Shown: piece by piece, positions 52,950-64,000 of the stretch
Layout: each line of letters begins with the position of its first letter
How positions within the stretch are numbered: the first letter of the stretch is position 1
Source of the DNA: Metallyticus violacea
Taxonomy: Eukaryota; Arthropoda; Insecta; Mantodea; Metallyticidae
Assembly (NCBI GenBank): GCA_030762175.1
Contig: CM060843.1
Span: 31,034,001 to 31,098,000, forward strand
Direction: 5' to 3'
DNA length: 64,000 nucleotides
Notes under the pieces: model-generated
Told to the model about the DNA's origin: nothing
The model's input: only the letters and a program-made list of their open reading frames with translations
Database searches by the model: none
Position numbers and translations under genes: made by a program

Positions 52950-55900
52950 TTAAAGTTAGTTTCACCTTAACTCTTTTCTGTATATTAGGAAAATGGGTCT
53001 TCTTAGTTTGTTCATTCTTTGTGTTTTCCAATTGTTTTTTCATTGTTACAAATTCTCTTCTCTCAGTTCATTTTTATTTTGCTAATGGGTGTTAGTTCAT
53101 ACACATTTGCCATGCTTTGATTGTTTCATACTTCTTTAGCTAATTTATCTGCAAGTCATTTCCTTTGATGTGAAATACTGTACATTCTTTCGACTGCAGA
53201 TTGTTTAAGTTAGTTTTTATCGGTTCTATCAAGGGGTAATGGCTTCTGTTACTTCGAAAAAGATGTAGCTGCAGATTTACCTATTGTAAATATTGTATTG
53301 TAGTGTTGTATAGGATTTCAAGGGCCTTCAGTATTGCAACCTGTTCTACCTGATCACTTGAGCACCTGTTGAGCAGTTTATACTTGTGTTGTTACATGGT
53401 TTTGTCCTGGTAGAAGATAGCAATACTAGATTCTACCCCTGTTTGTGTTTTACTACTGTCTATGTATATTTGGACTGCATATGTTGCTGTCTAGTTCTTT
53501 TATTAAATGATTGTGTTATCTGTGAGCTGCAGCCATTTTCTGTGGTAAATTTCAATGTTATGTCTGGGTGCTTTTCTTGCATATTCTGCTCTTATCATCT
53601 TGTGGTAATTGGCTATCTGTGTGAGTTTTATGTTTATTGGAGTTGTTCCAGGCAAAGTACAGAGTGCTGCATAAGACACAGTTCTGAAGGCTTTTGTTAT
53701 TTTTATATTTACTGTTCGTTGAACCTGTTTTATTTTTTAAGCATTGTATTCTACCTTTAAGGCATCTACCCAGGTATTAACTTCATAGGAGATAAATGCA
53801 ATATTGCTCCTTTGTATATTATGCTCATTATGTCAGAACATAAACCACAATTGATCTTAGCTAATATTGCAAGCGCATGTATGAGTTTCTTTCACTTTTC
53901 TGCCACAGACCTATGTACTGACTGAATCTGAATCCACTATTATCCTCAGGTATATGATGATGTTTGATTGTTCTATTTTGCTGTTGTTCAGGTATATGTT
54001 TAGATGTTACTGGGTTTTTGATTTCTTCTGGATATTAGCATTACTTGACTTTTGCTTATATTGAACATTATCTTGTTTTCTGTAGCCATTGATGAAATAT
54101 TCCTAATTTCTACTTTTGCTTCATTTTCTATTTCCAAAGTACTTTCTCCTTTGACCAGCACTAGCACGTAGTCGGCAAATGCAAAGAATTCAGTCCAATA
54201 TAAGATGTTGAGTTTCAATAGTGAATAATAATAAATATTCCACAGGCCTGGCCCACAGCATAATCCTTGTAGGCATCCCTTGCTTACCTTTCTTTCTAAT
54301 GTGATCTATTTGCAGTATGCCTTGTCTCTCACTTAGGTAGATTTGAGTTAATTTATGCAAATTCTGCAGTCATTGGAAGTTCTTTAGGACATTGAGGATG
54401 ATTGGCCACCAAGCGCTGTCAAAGATCCCTTTCATGTCAAGGCTAATTGCAATTATGCTGTTCATGATTTCCATGTTTCTTCAACAACTTGACTGCCATT
54501 ATTGCAATTACTGTACTTGTTTAGTGTGAGACTGTACTTTTTTATTTAATTGTTCCTTCAAGATCAATTAATTAATGCAGAATCCCCTGTTTATGAACAG
54601 TTTTTGGTTCATATTTTCTATGATATCTCTTATTTCATCTTTAGTGAATGGTCTGTAATTCTGTACGATAGGAGGCTGTTGTGTGTTATTCCTGATATTC
54701 TTGTGCAGGTTGTTGTCTGTTCATTCATCATCAATACAGGTGAAGTAATCCATTATATTATTTACTATGTTTATTGTGTCTATAGTATATGTGCCATCTG
54801 TTTTCTTGAGGGTTGAAAGGATTTGATTTTTCCTAATTTTTCCAGATGCCAATGATACATATTATTCCATGGGTATGAGGTTGTGCTGCAGAATTCCTTC
54901 CAGGACTTGATTTTCTCTAGTCAAATGGTTCTTTGATAGATGATTTTTGTTACATCATAATGTAGTTTTCTTTGTTGGTATAGATCTTAGTTAGCTAATG
55001 TCCTCTGGTATCTTCTTCTATGAGCCTTAGTATTTTTCCTCAATATTGTCTCTGGTACTTGAAAGATTTCTTGCAGGTTGCAATGACAATGTCTTGGAAC
55101 TCCCTTATGTTTTTATCTTTGTCCACCTGTTTTATTGCATAACGCTCCATGTCTGGTCCAGCTGGGGAAGACCATTATCCTGAATCAAAAAATGATTTTT
55201 TAATGTATGATTGAAATTTTATGAAAATATGTGTGATCTTCCTGGGTTACTATGTATCTAGTGCCTTGGTAATTGATTTTCTAATTTGTTGGCAGGTTTT
55301 CTGATTTCAATAAATATTAAGCTGTGATCTCAGCAGCTTTTTTTGTGAACATTGCTCCATTTCTGCACTTCTTTTAGTAGCATTCCACTGCATAATGTTA
55401 GGTCCACTTTACTGGTTGATTGGAATGTTGATCCTATAATGGGTTCTACAAGACATCTTCCCTTTTGTTCATAGGATTTCAAACCAGAGGTGTGATCTGG
55501 AATTACTATCTACCATAATATTACTTCCCTGTGTTTTGCAAAATCCAGCAATTTTTTGATTTTAGCCATGTTGGTGTCAATATTTTTCTCAATATTGAAG
55601 TACATACTTGTCACTAAGAAGTTTGAGGTGCCATATCTCATTTTTGCCACTATTGCCTCCCAATTGGATAATTTGGATTATGACCAGGAATGGAACTGTT
55701 TATCATTGCAATGGCTGTCCTGCATTTCCCTTTACCTGAGGTAAGCATTCTATACTTTGATGTAATTCTGACAGACTTGTTATCGTACAGGTAAGGTTCC
55801 TGTAGGAGGATTATTTCCATCTGTTGTTCCGTGATTTGGTGTATTGTGTTGCTGATGTGAATGTTGAAAGTTTATCTGTAGGCATCACATAGGCTGGATC
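52950..55900 (-). pseudogene. LINE relic: linker, RT and RNase H, decayed
   Basis: In minus order: RYAIKQVDKDKNIREFQDIV-like linker pieces (about 55130), EEDTRGH*LTKIY, GIFDSAWWPIILNVLKNFQ (about 54400, RT motif after motif A), GKQGMPTRIML, then 54218-54000 with FFAFADYVLVLVKGES (FADD changed to FADY), and RNase H-like CSTGAQVI*..ALKS (about 53330). The layout matches the LINE at 46-48 kb, but it is more decayed. Sequence at 55200-55900 is probably its endonuclease. Confidence 0.55.
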
Positions 55901-55959
55901 ACCAAGTAATGTTTTCAAAGCTGCTGATATTTGTTTAATTGTTGAGCAAAGACCTTGAA

Positions 55960-57210
55960 CACAAGAGAGGTAGGGTGCAACATTTGTTTAACAAGGCAAA
56001 AAGAACTGATGACTAGGGAGCATATCTTACAGCTCCCACAGACTATAATAAAGGTATACATAAGGCCAAAAGGTCTTCTTGGCAAGCCTTCTACCTCGAA
56101 ATACCAGCTTGTCACAGGCAGCCAGATTACATACAACATTACATTACATTACAACACCTGAGAATCCACAGATCACTGCAAAAACTGTATACTAAGAGCG
56201 TTGCAGAAGGGCTGGGAATTTGCATATCAAGTTGTCACAATTCTAAATTTACTGGACATTCCACAACTGAGGATGTCAGACCTAATGAATACTCAATATT
56301 CAATTTCCTTTCATTTAGGGTTATTCTCGGATATCAAGAAGACTGGATGGAAGGAATCATGCACACTAAAGAAGGTAGCCAATTTATATGGTATACTGAT
56401 GGATCTCATTAAGGGATACAATCAGTGTAGGGTATATACAGCCTATTTCCAAGGACCAACCTTAGTAGAAGCTTTGGTATATATTGCACTGTTTTTAAGC
56501 AGAAGTATTTGCTATTCTGAATTGCGCTTATAGAGGACTGGAGAAGGGTAATCAACAAAAATGAATTCTTATTCTCTCAGACAGTCAAAGTGCCTTAAAA
56601 GGAACTTTCCTCTGACCAGGTGAAATCAAAATTGGTATGGGAGTGTTAAAATGTTCTATCTGCCCTGGCATCCTGCAAAAGGCTTTAAATGTGGTAGGTG
56701 CTGGGGCATTTATGGGAATGAGAAGGCAGATCAGTTGGCAAAAAGAGGTGCTGATACACCCTTTTTGGCCCCAATCCTGCTGTTGGAATCAGTACACATA
56801 TTGCCAAAATGCAGTTAAAACATGGATTGGGTATAAATATCAACTACGGTAGCAAAACTATCCTGGACAAATGAAAGCTAGAAAATTTATCCTAGGTTCT
56901 AGCAACACTCTTTCCACATTTCTTCTTAAACTGCACAGAAGAAGAATAAGGGAAGTAATTGCATTAATTGCTTGCATGGTCATTTCAGGAAACATCAACA
57001 AAAATTGGGCCTCTAGAACCCACTTGCAGAATGTGCAAACAGGATGAGGAATTCACCTCATATATCCTGTTTGAGTGTCCAATTCTGAAAAGAAAAAGAT
57101 TTATTCTCTTTAAACGGGAAAGATCTGGGAAACTGGCCAATATTGGAATCATAATACTGAAACTTATAAAACGAATAGGTTTTAGGAAACAATGAAGGCA
57201 TCTTTCCCAA
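55960..57210 (+). pseudogene. LINE RNase H and C-terminal zinc-binding relic
   Basis: Plus-strand pieces: VEALVYIALFL, ILILSDSQSALKG (RNase H catalytic D in the SDSQAAL motif, about 56560), VVGAGAFMGMRRQISWQKEV-like (from ..PGHxGIxGNExADxLA), AVKTWIGYKYQLR, and 56968-57195: EPTCRMCKQDEEFTSYILFE then CPILKRKRF. This is the CxxC...H...C terminal module common to Jockey/I-type LINEs. Frames shift repeatedly. Confidence 0.7.
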
Positions 57211-57214
57211 GGGG

Positions 57215-58050
57215 TAGCACAATAAGCCTTATAGGGTCTTTTGGGGGTCTTTGCATTCTTTTAGTTTATGTTTTCCCGTATATAATGCATAGGTTTCTTC
57301 TGATTTACAAACCTTCCATTTGTGTGAATATTTGCTGCATTTAAAAAATCATATCGGCTTAATTGAATCTTCTGTATTGCAGATCATCCATCCCAACTTC
57401 ATTTTTTGTTGTACAAGTTCCTTTCTTACTTCTCTTCCCACTTCTATTGCTATTTCCCCATCCCTTTTTTATTATATATATAAAGAGCACTTAGCTTTGA
57501 TATCGCTGCCTGTAATTCTAGGTCTAGATTTTGTAACAGTATGAATTCCTCGCTGACTTTGGTAGGGACATTTTAAATAATTAGGTTTGGATTTCATAGT
57601 GTTGAAACATTTTTTTGTCTCCAGAAGTGTTCACAGACTGTGTTGATTTCTGAATTTTAGATGTTACATGAAATTTGTACTTCTTCTCAACTTTCTGAGT
57701 GACTGAGCTGACTTTGGTGTAGGTTCTTTTCTGATTGCCATTAGGCAGAGCCATCTCCTCAACAGCAGTCTACAGTTTGGGGATCCAGGTGTAGATGACA
57801 CTACTTGTAGCTCACTCCTCTGTGGGTCCTCTAGGAGTTGTATATTTTCTTCCATTTACTTAATCATATTGCTTATTGCAATGTTTTGTTCATTATTTAA
57901 GTTATATTAGTCTTAAGCTCTGAAAATGCATGTTACAGGCTACTTACTGATTTTAATATTGTTTTTCCAAAGATTACCACTTTTTTCCAATACACTATCT
58001 TTTCAAGATCGATTTCAAATATGTTGTTGACTCATATGCCATCTTGTATG
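57215..58050. other. no gene recognised
   Basis: A 63-residue minus-strand frame at 57855-57664 is charged and leucine-rich but unrecognised. No repeat family was seen. Confidence 0.4.
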
Positions 58051-58051
58051 T

Positions 58052-59030
58052 GTGTGTGTGCACGCATGGGATGAATGCTTTGAGTCAGGCCTGGAGCTTA
58101 GATGGTTAGACATACACAATAAACATTATGGTTTTCAAAACTCATACAGAGGAGACAATAGTTTTATTTCACTTAATAACTTGCCCAAGTCAGATGAAAG
58201 TACAATGAAAGAAAAGGTTTTCATGCATTTAAATCTAAGAATAAAAACTACTTATATAATTGTTCCTCTCAATGAATATGAAATGGAAAGTATTAGGCAA
58301 AACTGGGAAATTAAAAGGCACAATAATTTTTCTATGGGAATAAAAGAATGAGAAACAGGAGCAGAATTAATAAAAGAGATGAAGAAAGCCAGATATGAAG
58401 GATGAAGAGCCCTTTTGTGTGATATGCAGTTATGGATAGATGGAAACCTGATGATGCAGCATCAATGTCAAGGAACGACGACTACAGGGGAAGAGAGGAG
58501 AGAAGAAAGGAAAACAACTTGCAGGCAAGTAACTAGCATCCAGCAGAGAGGGGAGGAGCCTATAGTAGCGAGCGTGTTAAGGACGTTACCAAGTGTGTTT
58601 CCAGTGAAACAACTAGTTATGGTAAATGACATAGTGGGGGGAAGTGAAAGGGCGGAATCAGCTGGTCAGCAGATGGACTGGAGACAAGAGGTTGGAATGT
58701 GGTGTCATTGCCCTTGAGTATTATTGAAATAGATGGTGTTAAAATCTCAGGAACAGATAAAATGGATACAAGAACAAAGGCAAAATTAAAGCAATTTATA
58801 TGGAAGAAATAGAAAATCAGTGCTTAGAGGGTGATTATTGGTGAGTAAAGGAAGAGGATAGTTATGAGAGAATAGTAGAAAGGGGTAGAGAGTGAAAAGT
58901 AGGATCTATTGCATATACAGCCAAGGTGTTAAATGTACAGATACTAAAATAACAAGCACTTCAAGAATAGCTGTTAATTTGTAAAGTTAATGTATGAGCA
59001 TTATGTATAAATAAAGCATTCATTCAAGTC
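58052..59030 (+). pseudogene. LINE-a-like 3' fragment and unidentified ORF
   Basis: 58052-58351 is an open frame of 99 residues (with NLRIKTTYIIVPLNEYEMES) of unknown family. 58840-59030 resembles the 3' end of LINE-a at 45.4 kb (GGATCTATTGCATATACAG against GGATCTAATACATATATAA) and ends AATAAAGCATTCATTCAAG. It may be ORF1 plus 3' UTR of an internally deleted LINE, but this is inference. Confidence 0.4.
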
Positions 59031-59437
59031 TACCTCATATTTTAACTGTTTTTCAAATTTTTGTACACTGTGCTACTGTAATCGCCAAAAGCCAGTAAGT
59101 TATGCATTAAATATTCTTGAATTTTTTTTCATGAATAACAAATAAAGGAAATACTATTATTTATCTAAAACATAAGAAATTTAAATTTTCAGCAATTAAA
59201 TGCCCATCTCTATTAATTGGATATATAGGAGCAGCCAGAGGGTGAGTTAAATGACCATCAGGTAATGGGTTAATAAGCTCAATATGTTGTGCATATGATG
59301 CAAACCATAAAATGTACAAGGATATATGTATAAGTTTCCGGCCTCGCCAATAAAAATTATTGCATTCACAACGGCCTTATCTGGTGTCATACCTCATCTT
59401 TTAAGTAAACAACTGCAGCTCTAACTTCTGTTCTGCA
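59031..59437. other. no gene recognised
   Basis: AT-rich intronic sequence. Confidence 0.5.
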
Positions 59438-59439
59438 GT

Positions 59440-60120
59440 GCTCAGTTGTTCAGTTATAGTTGCATCAAGAAGGCTATGTGTAGAAGATTGTGACATGTTC
59501 AAAATGGAGTATCGAGCTGTTATTAAGTTCTTCACAAAAGAACAACTTACTCCATATGAAATCTCTGCCGTGGCAATGAGAGAGAAGTTCTGCAAACCAT
59601 TGTTGCGGGAGATGAAACTATGGTCCTATACTATGGTCCCTTGTTCAAAAGAGAATCAATGGAGTGGTGTAAAGCTCCCAAAGTACCGCCTCTAAGGGTC
59701 AAGGCCACTCAGTCACCAAGAAGATCATGTTCACAATCTTTTGGGAATGTGAAGGAATACTCTTCATTGACTTCAAGGAGAGGAGACCATAGGAAATGGG
59801 GAGTAATATGCTGACCTGCTGCACAGACTACATGCTTCCATCAAAGAGAAAGGGTGAGGGTAACTCAGTGATGATGTGCGCCTTCTTTACGACAATGCGC
59901 CTGTGCACACAGATCTTATTGCAAAGTAAGCTGAGAAGAAACGTGGCTTCTAGGGGAACTACAGCCCAGATCTAGCTCCCAGTGACTATTTCCTCTTCTC
60001 AAAACTTATGAAGAACCTTCAAGGAAGGAAATTCAAGTGTGATGGATGCTGTGTATGCCCTTTTTTTTAGACCTCTGACTATTTTGGAGGGGGGGAATTG
60101 AAATGCTAATTTAAAGATGT
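59440..60120 (+). pseudogene. mariner transposase relic, internally deleted
   Basis: 59503 starts MEYRAVIKFFTKEQLTPYEI, but within about 20 codons the sequence jumps to the catalytic domain: GDETMVLYYGPLFKRESMEW (first Asp of DD34D, WVHYY changed), VKATQSPRRSCSQSFGNVKE, the degraded HDNAPVHT-type segment near 59890 and YFLF..NL..EPSRK near 59985. The second HTH and linker are missing. Stops and frameshifts make it inactive. Confidence 0.75.
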
Positions 60121-60666
60121 GAGAAATGTATTATGTATTGCAAAAAAGGGTAACTATACTGAAAAAAAATATAGAGGATAGTTTTTATCATACCTAGAAA
60201 ATAGTTAGGCCAGAAACTTATTAACCTAGCTTCATAACTCTGCATTACAGGAAGAAGGAAAATTTCTATATTTAATAACACTGAATTTCCAGAACTTTTA
60301 GGCTACAACTCAAAGCATTTCCTTAATTAATTACCATTTTTGATATACCTCTGGCAAATCTGTCCCATTACAAAAAAAGAAAATTAAATGCATCATCACA
60401 GAAAGCATTATTCTACCATACATTCTACCAAATCTTGACACCACTACAGTATTCCTTGAATTCATGTTATTCAAACTATGCAAGAAATGCATGCCTTCAA
60501 GCAGATTTCCATGACTTTCATGGCAATTTTATATTGATTTCAGAGATAACCATTCTGTAGAAATTAGCACCAATAGTATAGCAAACTTATTTCTACAATT
60601 CCAGTTTCTGAACTTTTTACAAAGAACTACCTATAACAACTCTATATATCCTTTACTACAACTCAC
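60121..60666. other. VPS8 intron, no gene recognised
   Basis: AT-rich. It directly follows the donor of the VPS8 exon in gene sense. Confidence 0.5.
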
Positions 60667-60871
60667 CTTAAATATGGATAGGACTGTTCTGCATCAGGAG
60701 CATTTTTACTGTGCAAACATGTGATGCATTTGAAAACCTCATGCTTTACTCTCTGTACATCCTCTTCAGCAATATTACCAGATAAAGGATATGCCCTTCC
60801 AGCCAGACAGCAGCTGATGTAAACAAGTAACTTGTTTCCCAAAGCTACATGGCCATCACTCAGTTGCTTCC
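60667..60871 (-). CDS. VPS8: VPS8 internal exon (first visible)
   Basis: A 205-nt exon between acceptor TCATTTGGCAG and donor TAAG/GTGAGT. It starts two bases into a codon and ends two bases into an Arg codon, matching the 37892-37739 exon. The 67 residues include LSDGHVALGNKLLVYISCCL and AGRAYPLSGN, a highly conserved VPS8 segment, and end YPYLR. The alternative open frame upstream of the acceptor is intronic. Earlier exons, which code the N-terminal WD40 beta-propeller and the first part of the solenoid, are expected to the right of the window; none was found in 60872-64000. It is followed by a 22.8-kb intron crowded with LINEs and PLEs. Confidence 0.94.
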
Positions 60872-61635
60872 CTGCCAAATGAGAAATAGTAATAAGCAAA
60901 GAAAAGAACTCTATTCAAGCTGATTATTTTCATTAACCTTGAGTAGAAGGGTAGAAAAAACTAGAAAAAAAAAAAAGAAGGGGATAAGGAAAAAGAAAAA
61001 AACAGTGTAATGCAGCATTGTTTGAAAATAAAAGAAGAAAATTGAAGAAATATATTTGCACTGTTCTGCAGAACTTTTAAGAATGGAAAAAAACCATAGT
61101 TATGAACTTTTTGATAGCAAAACCAAACTGAGCATTTTTATCTGCTTCTCTTATTCAAAATATTTTTTAATTTTCTATACTATATTGTTGTTATCAATGG
61201 TATATTTTCTGAGACTTTTTTTATGATTTTGAGATAGTGATAAACTGGATACTCATATAGTTTCTATTGAACTAATGAATTTCAGAATCCAACAGATAAT
61301 GGATAAATTACAAAATTTTGTAACCTTCCTCTGTAGGTTAGCAACTAGTCAACTAGCAGCCAAGGATGTGAACAAGGGCCAATGGAACTTGTTCTGCTAA
61401 CAATATTGGTAAGTGGAGAAATAAGAGAGTGTATGTGGCTTACCAGTTAAAACAATTAATTTATAAGTACTTCTATTGTTAAGCACAAAGAAAATTAAAC
61501 ATATTTTCATAAAAAAAAAAAGGCTAAGTAAACCTTCCTAGACATACTAATGCTTATACAGTGAAAGCCTGAGGATGCTCAGGCAACAGCACGTATCTGA
61601 AATTAACTCATATTAACCTTCTAAATGCCAGCAGT
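60872..61635. other. VPS8 intron, no gene recognised
   Basis: A purine/A-rich stretch at 60960-61010; otherwise AT-rich. Confidence 0.5.
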
Positions 61636-61639
61636 TATC

Positions 61640-62319
61640 ACCTTTCAGCTCAATGCATTACAGATCCAAAAAGGCTATCCAGAGAAATTCAGTACCTGAA
61701 AACCATGCTAACACAAAAAAGATCAATTCTTGCATCAACAAAATTTTAAAAAGAGCTCTCTCATTACATTCTACTACAGATAAATCCACAAACAAGGCAG
61801 AAAGAAACAATACCCATCATACATTTCATATAGCCGGGATCTGTCTGATACCATTAGTCAGTTGGTGAAGAAACATGACATCAAGACAATCCACATATAA
61901 TCCAAAATCAGCAGAATCTCAACCCAGTTAAAGACAATGTTGACCTTAAGACCCCTAGAATCTACCAAACCCCTTGAAATTGTGAAAGGGCTTACATTGA
62001 GCAGACAGGCAGAACAACTGAACAATGCTACAAGGCGCATCCCCAAAAGATTAGCTTAGCTGAGCATTGCATCCATGAAGAATGTAGATCACTCTTTGAA
62101 AATACCTATATGATTCAATCTCAAATCTGACAGATTCTGGGAGTATTTCATTGTGGAGGCTATAGTAATGATGGAAAAACCTGACAGTATAAAGGAAGAT
62201 GATGGCAAACTTATTAAACAAATCAGGAAACAGTAATCAACAGAACGTTGCTACAGTCCAGAAACATTTTAGGCCTTCAGCCATTCCCATTCGACCCACC
62301 ATAGCCCACCTGTGGCAAG
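61640..62319 (+). pseudogene. PLE relic, family P6, part 1
   Basis: 61653-61868 is open with KKINSCINKILKRALSLHST. Later frames give ISQLVKKHDIKTIHI (the linker), then IYQTPLKLGKDYIEQTGRTT (GIYKI..CGKxYIGQTGRT counterpart, about 61965), ISLAEHCIHEECRSLFENTY. This is the classical Penelope type seen at 20.8-21.9 kb. Many frameshifts. It is interrupted by a SINE-2. Confidence 0.7.
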
Positions 62320-62330
62320 CATATCACTGT

Positions 62331-62617
62331 AACCACCATCAGTGGCCAAGGTTGTTAAGGTGCAGACTACTGAGAGGGAGGTGCGGGGTTTGATTCCAAC
62401 CAAGACCATCCATCCTTCTTGACCGATTTTTTCCAAGTTTTCCTCAGTCCTCATAAATGGCAAATGCTTGGGAGGTACCCTAAATTTAAGCCTGGAACAC
62501 TTCCTTAAAAAATATCCTTACCCAGCTTATCATTTCATCTCATGTACCAACAGTGTCCACCACCTGTAGTGCCTCAGTAGTTAAAATGGGAGTTAAACAC
62601 TGTTCAAAAAAAAAATT
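62331..62617 (+). repeat. SINE-2 copy inserted in a PLE, with target-site duplication
   Basis: An 11-bp repeat CATATCACTGT (62320-62330 and 62618-62628) flanks a SINE-2 with mutated head (GGCCAAGGTTGTTAAGGTGC), body GGCAAATGCTTGGGAGGTAC and end GTAGTGCCTCAGTAGTTAAA plus A run. Confidence 0.92.
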
Positions 62618-62628
62618 CATATCACTGT

Positions 62629-62810
62629 GCAGCTCTTCCCTCTAACACTGCCATTGGTCCACAACCACTGATGAGCCAAGAATATAAAAAGATAGAGCAG
62701 ATTCTAGGTCCTGTACATTAGTTTCTCATGATGAGAGCATAGTCAGCTTATTAAAGCTTGGAAACTTTTTTGTACCATATTGGTCCAGAAGTCTTTTATA
62801 CAGTTTGCTA
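62629..62810 (+). mobile_element. PLE relic, family P6, part 2 (3' end)
   Basis: It resumes the PLE after the SINE: SQEYKKIEQILGPVH and a stop, then AGCTTGGAAACTTTTTTGTA, the usual end of classical Penelope-type ORF and 3' region. Confidence 0.65.
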
Positions 62811-63309
62811 TTAGGATAGCTTCAAATTATGATTCAAGTATAGTCTTCCTAATAATATGATTCCTAAATCATAAATTTATAACTGAGTTCCATAATTACA
62901 TTGCCTTTCATTATTGTCTAGTAGTACAATAATGAGGAAGGAGCATGAGGAATATTTTGTTGGTCTATATCCTTGAAGCAGTCAATACAAATAATGATAC
63001 TTGGCCTCTCTCACATTCATTTGAGAGATAAATGTTTTTAAACTGTATTGTTTATAGGAAAGGCATTGAATAAGTAATGCTACACATTTATTCCCTCTTT
63101 CAGGGTCAGTTATATTTCAGTTTCAAATACACTGTATTGTTCCTCAGTTCTTTGGCTATATAGTGGTCTTTTTCATACAATCTTGTTGCAAATCTATGAT
63201 TTTGAATCACCTAGATATCAGACCATATGCTGTTGCAATACCAATCTGCAGTCCGTTTCTCTGCCATCTTCATACCATAGCTATGACATAAAATGTCCTC
63301 CTGTGCACT
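62811..63309. other. no gene recognised
   Basis: AT-rich, with only short ORFs. Confidence 0.5.
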
Positions 63310-64000
63310 GTATCTTATATGAGGTTCATTCAAATATAAAACATATTTTTTTAAAAATAAATTAATTCTTATTATATGCAGTTACAAAACAAATTACATT
63401 ACTTCTCCACATGGTTTACTTTGATGGAAATGCATTTCCACCAGATGGGTAGTTTATTTATTCCCTCATCAAAGAAAGAAGAGGGGTACGTTGATACCAA
63501 CTGCACACAAAGTACTCAACCTCTGCACATTGCTGAATCTTTTCCCTCTCAATGCCTCCTTCTGTGATATGTGATAAATCACAAGAAGATAAATTGGTAC
63601 TGTAAGGAGGTTGTGCTAGTGTCCAGTGAAATTTCCTTGATTGATCCTGCCTTATGGCTGCTGTCATGCAGAAGCAGAATATCACAAATGAGCTGCCGGC
63701 ATCCTTTGTTGTGGCAGACAGCTCTCACATCAACCAACAGTTTACAGTAATATGCGCATTCACAATTCTTCGTTTGTAAAGGAAATCAATGAGCAATAAT
63801 CTTTGGAGTCTTAAAACAGGTTGCAAGAACTTGGCCTTGACTGGAGCATCCTTCCCTACTCTCCTCCACTCTATACTCATTCTCTTGTTTTCTGAGGTGT
63901 AGTGGTGTATTTATGTTTCATCACAGGTCATAATTCAGGTCAAATAATGCTCATCTTCTTCCTCAAATCGATCCAGGAGATTCTGATCTCTGTCCTTTCA
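63310..64000 (-). pseudogene. mariner-like transposase relic, cut by window edge
   Basis: In minus order from the right edge: TCDETYIHHYTSENKRMSIE (first catalytic Asp region, about 63920), VGKDAPVKAKF, LIDFLYKRRIVNA, HDSS..KAG at the second-Asp site (about 63670), KFHWTLAQPPYSTNLSSCDL (the PPYSPDLxPxDF motif), and FFDEGINKLPIWWKCISIKV with NHVEK near 63420, the C-terminus. At least two frameshifts. The HTH part lies beyond the window. Confidence 0.75.

Overview
This is eukaryotic (animal) DNA, AT-rich and dominated by transposable elements. It most resembles a large arthropod genome, probably an insect: Penelope-like elements (PLEs), mariner/Tc relics, non-LTR retrotransposons and tRNA-derived SINEs are packed together with one widely split host gene. 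The exact taxon cannot be read from the sequence.

The only host gene recognised is VPS8, a subunit of the CORVET endosomal tethering complex, on the minus strand. Six consecutive internal exons are visible, in coding order 60871-60667, 37892-37739, 29035-28794, 22579-22399, 6324-6185 and 5419-5266. All have GT/AG borders and their intron phases agree, giving about 358 codons with no gap. The five introns are roughly 22.8, 8.7, 6.2, 16.1 and 0.77 kb, so nearly everything else here is VPS8 intron. The first and last exons lie outside the window or were not found.

The introns are a graveyard of mobile DNA. (1) At least seven PLE lineages, here called P1 to P7, at 3.7, 6.7, 15.3, 18.4, 19.1, 20.7, 23.0-26.9, 35.7-37.3, 42.4-42.8, 47.8, 49.4-50.3 and 61.6-62.8 kb. 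Several keep the reverse transcriptase (RT) YVDD box and the GIY-YIG endonuclease. (2) Two tRNA-derived SINE families, SINE-1 and SINE-2, each with several copies on both strands. (3) Several non-LTR retrotransposon (LINE) relics. (4) DNA transposon relics: mariner, other Tc/IS630-like, pogo/Tigger, hAT and PIF/Harbinger. (5) Microsatellites and hairpin MITEs.

The most interesting system is the PLEs. Five families share one layout: a 5' arm that is an inverted copy of the 3' region, an ORF remnant or none, a hammerhead-ribozyme-like motif, a 3' arm, and an extra terminal segment of about 40-80 bp. Four insertions have 11-13 bp target-site duplications. Two small hairpin derivatives without coding sequence (19.06-19.34 and 42.58-42.80 kb) also have target-site duplications, so they look like non-autonomous, trans-mobilised PLE foldback elements. 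In three copies the inverted 5' arm starts at the GAAA box and self-complementary stem III of the ribozyme motif, which suggests that ribozyme cleavage shapes the element ends.
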